Positions 63,925 to 64,000 of a stretch of 64,000 nt of DNA are shown in pieces; the first letter of the stretch is position 1; each line of letters begins with the position of its first letter. The notes below the pieces were generated by a model. That model made no database searches, had not been told where the DNA came from, and saw only the letters and a program-made list of their open reading frames with translations. The stretch covers positions 2,344,501-2,408,500 of the forward strand of contig NZ_JYNQ01000001.1 in NCBI RefSeq assembly GCF_000934685.1, in the 5' to 3' direction. This DNA comes from Lacinutrix sp. Hel_I_90. Lineage in GTDB: Bacteria; Bacteroidota; Bacteroidia; Flavobacteriales; Flavobacteriaceae. Made by a program: the position numbers and the translations under genes.

Positions 63925-64000
63925 ATGAAACACACAATCACTGTATTATTAGTACTTATTTCGGCATTTAGCTTTGCTCAGGATTCTATAAAAGTCAATG
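63925..64000 (+). CDS. Start of a secreted protein, cut by the window end
   Basis: Only 25 codons are visible: a signal peptide MKHTITVLLVLISAFSFAQ followed by DSIKVN. The gene is divergent from the DtxR-family regulator gene, so it may be metal-regulated, for example an outer-membrane receptor; this is a guess. No domain can be seen. Confidence 0.7.
   Translation, partial: MKHTITVLLVLISAFSFAQDSIKVN

Noticed and set aside
1-64000. Insertion sequences, prophage, integrons or toxin-antitoxin pairs
   Set aside because: I found no transposase, integrase, phage structural gene or paired small genes typical of these elements.

Overview
The window looks like chromosomal DNA of a marine-type member of the Flavobacteriaceae (Bacteroidota). 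The reasons are an AT-rich sequence, the gliding lipoprotein GldH, several secreted proteins ending in type A T9SS sorting domains, TAnnTTTG-type -7 promoter boxes instead of classical -10 boxes, a HemC-HemD fusion and two-subunit SCOT genes. I saw no insertion sequence, prophage, CRISPR array or rRNA. Genus assignment is not possible from what I can see.

Layout: 60-800 acyltransferase. 906-3661 (minus) a lipoprotein / ECF sigma factor / anti-sigma-barrel operon. 3767-4771 recA. 5371-6438 trhO. 6618-12378 (plus) a PSP1-domain protein, gldH, a class A penicillin-binding protein and scoA/scoB. 12379-12962 an unusual intergenic stretch with three TTAACC boxes exactly 20 bp apart before a 41-codon ORF. 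12963-14651 (minus) a double-ATPase peptide transporter subunit. 14836-29207 (plus) four large T9SS metallopeptidases of four different families (M43, M4, M36, M12B) that share accessory modules and tails. 29456-33890 (minus) a degraded lipoprotein ORF, an exonuclease, a serine hydrolase, a DUF4442 protein, Ogt and a CBS/CNNM protein. 34092-49857 a heme biosynthesis neighbourhood. 50023-57890 a histidine kinase, enoyl-CoA hydratase, AraC regulator, HD hydrolase, second acyltransferase, bacilliredoxin, DnaJ/TerB protein and small secreted proteins. 58046-63796 (minus) a Mn/Zn/Fe-type ABC importer with its DtxR-family regulator. A new plus-strand gene is cut off by the window end.

How it fits together: the heme region carries hemA, hemC-hemD (fused), hemE, hemF, hemB, hemH and hemJ, which is every step from glutamyl-tRNA to protoheme except hemL. 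The peptidase block looks like one extracellular protein-degradation locus: different catalytic heads on homologous substrate-binding modules and T9SS tails.

The most interesting signal is upstream of those peptidases. Three genes carry a palindrome TACGGT-N4-ACCGTA (one a slight variant) and, exactly 50 bp further on, a YATCRAAA element. The fourth (M43) gene has a degenerate palindrome at the same spacing. A fifth operator-like copy sits next to a frame-shifted remnant of a T9SS tail, which suggests the array once held another member. This points to one undescribed regulator controlling a secreted-protease regulon. Other notable items are a 1.1 kb near-identical tail duplication, a palindromic repeat inserted in frame in ogt, an in-frame stop in an outer-membrane protein gene beside the DtxR-family gene, and metal permeases with winged-helix-like tails.
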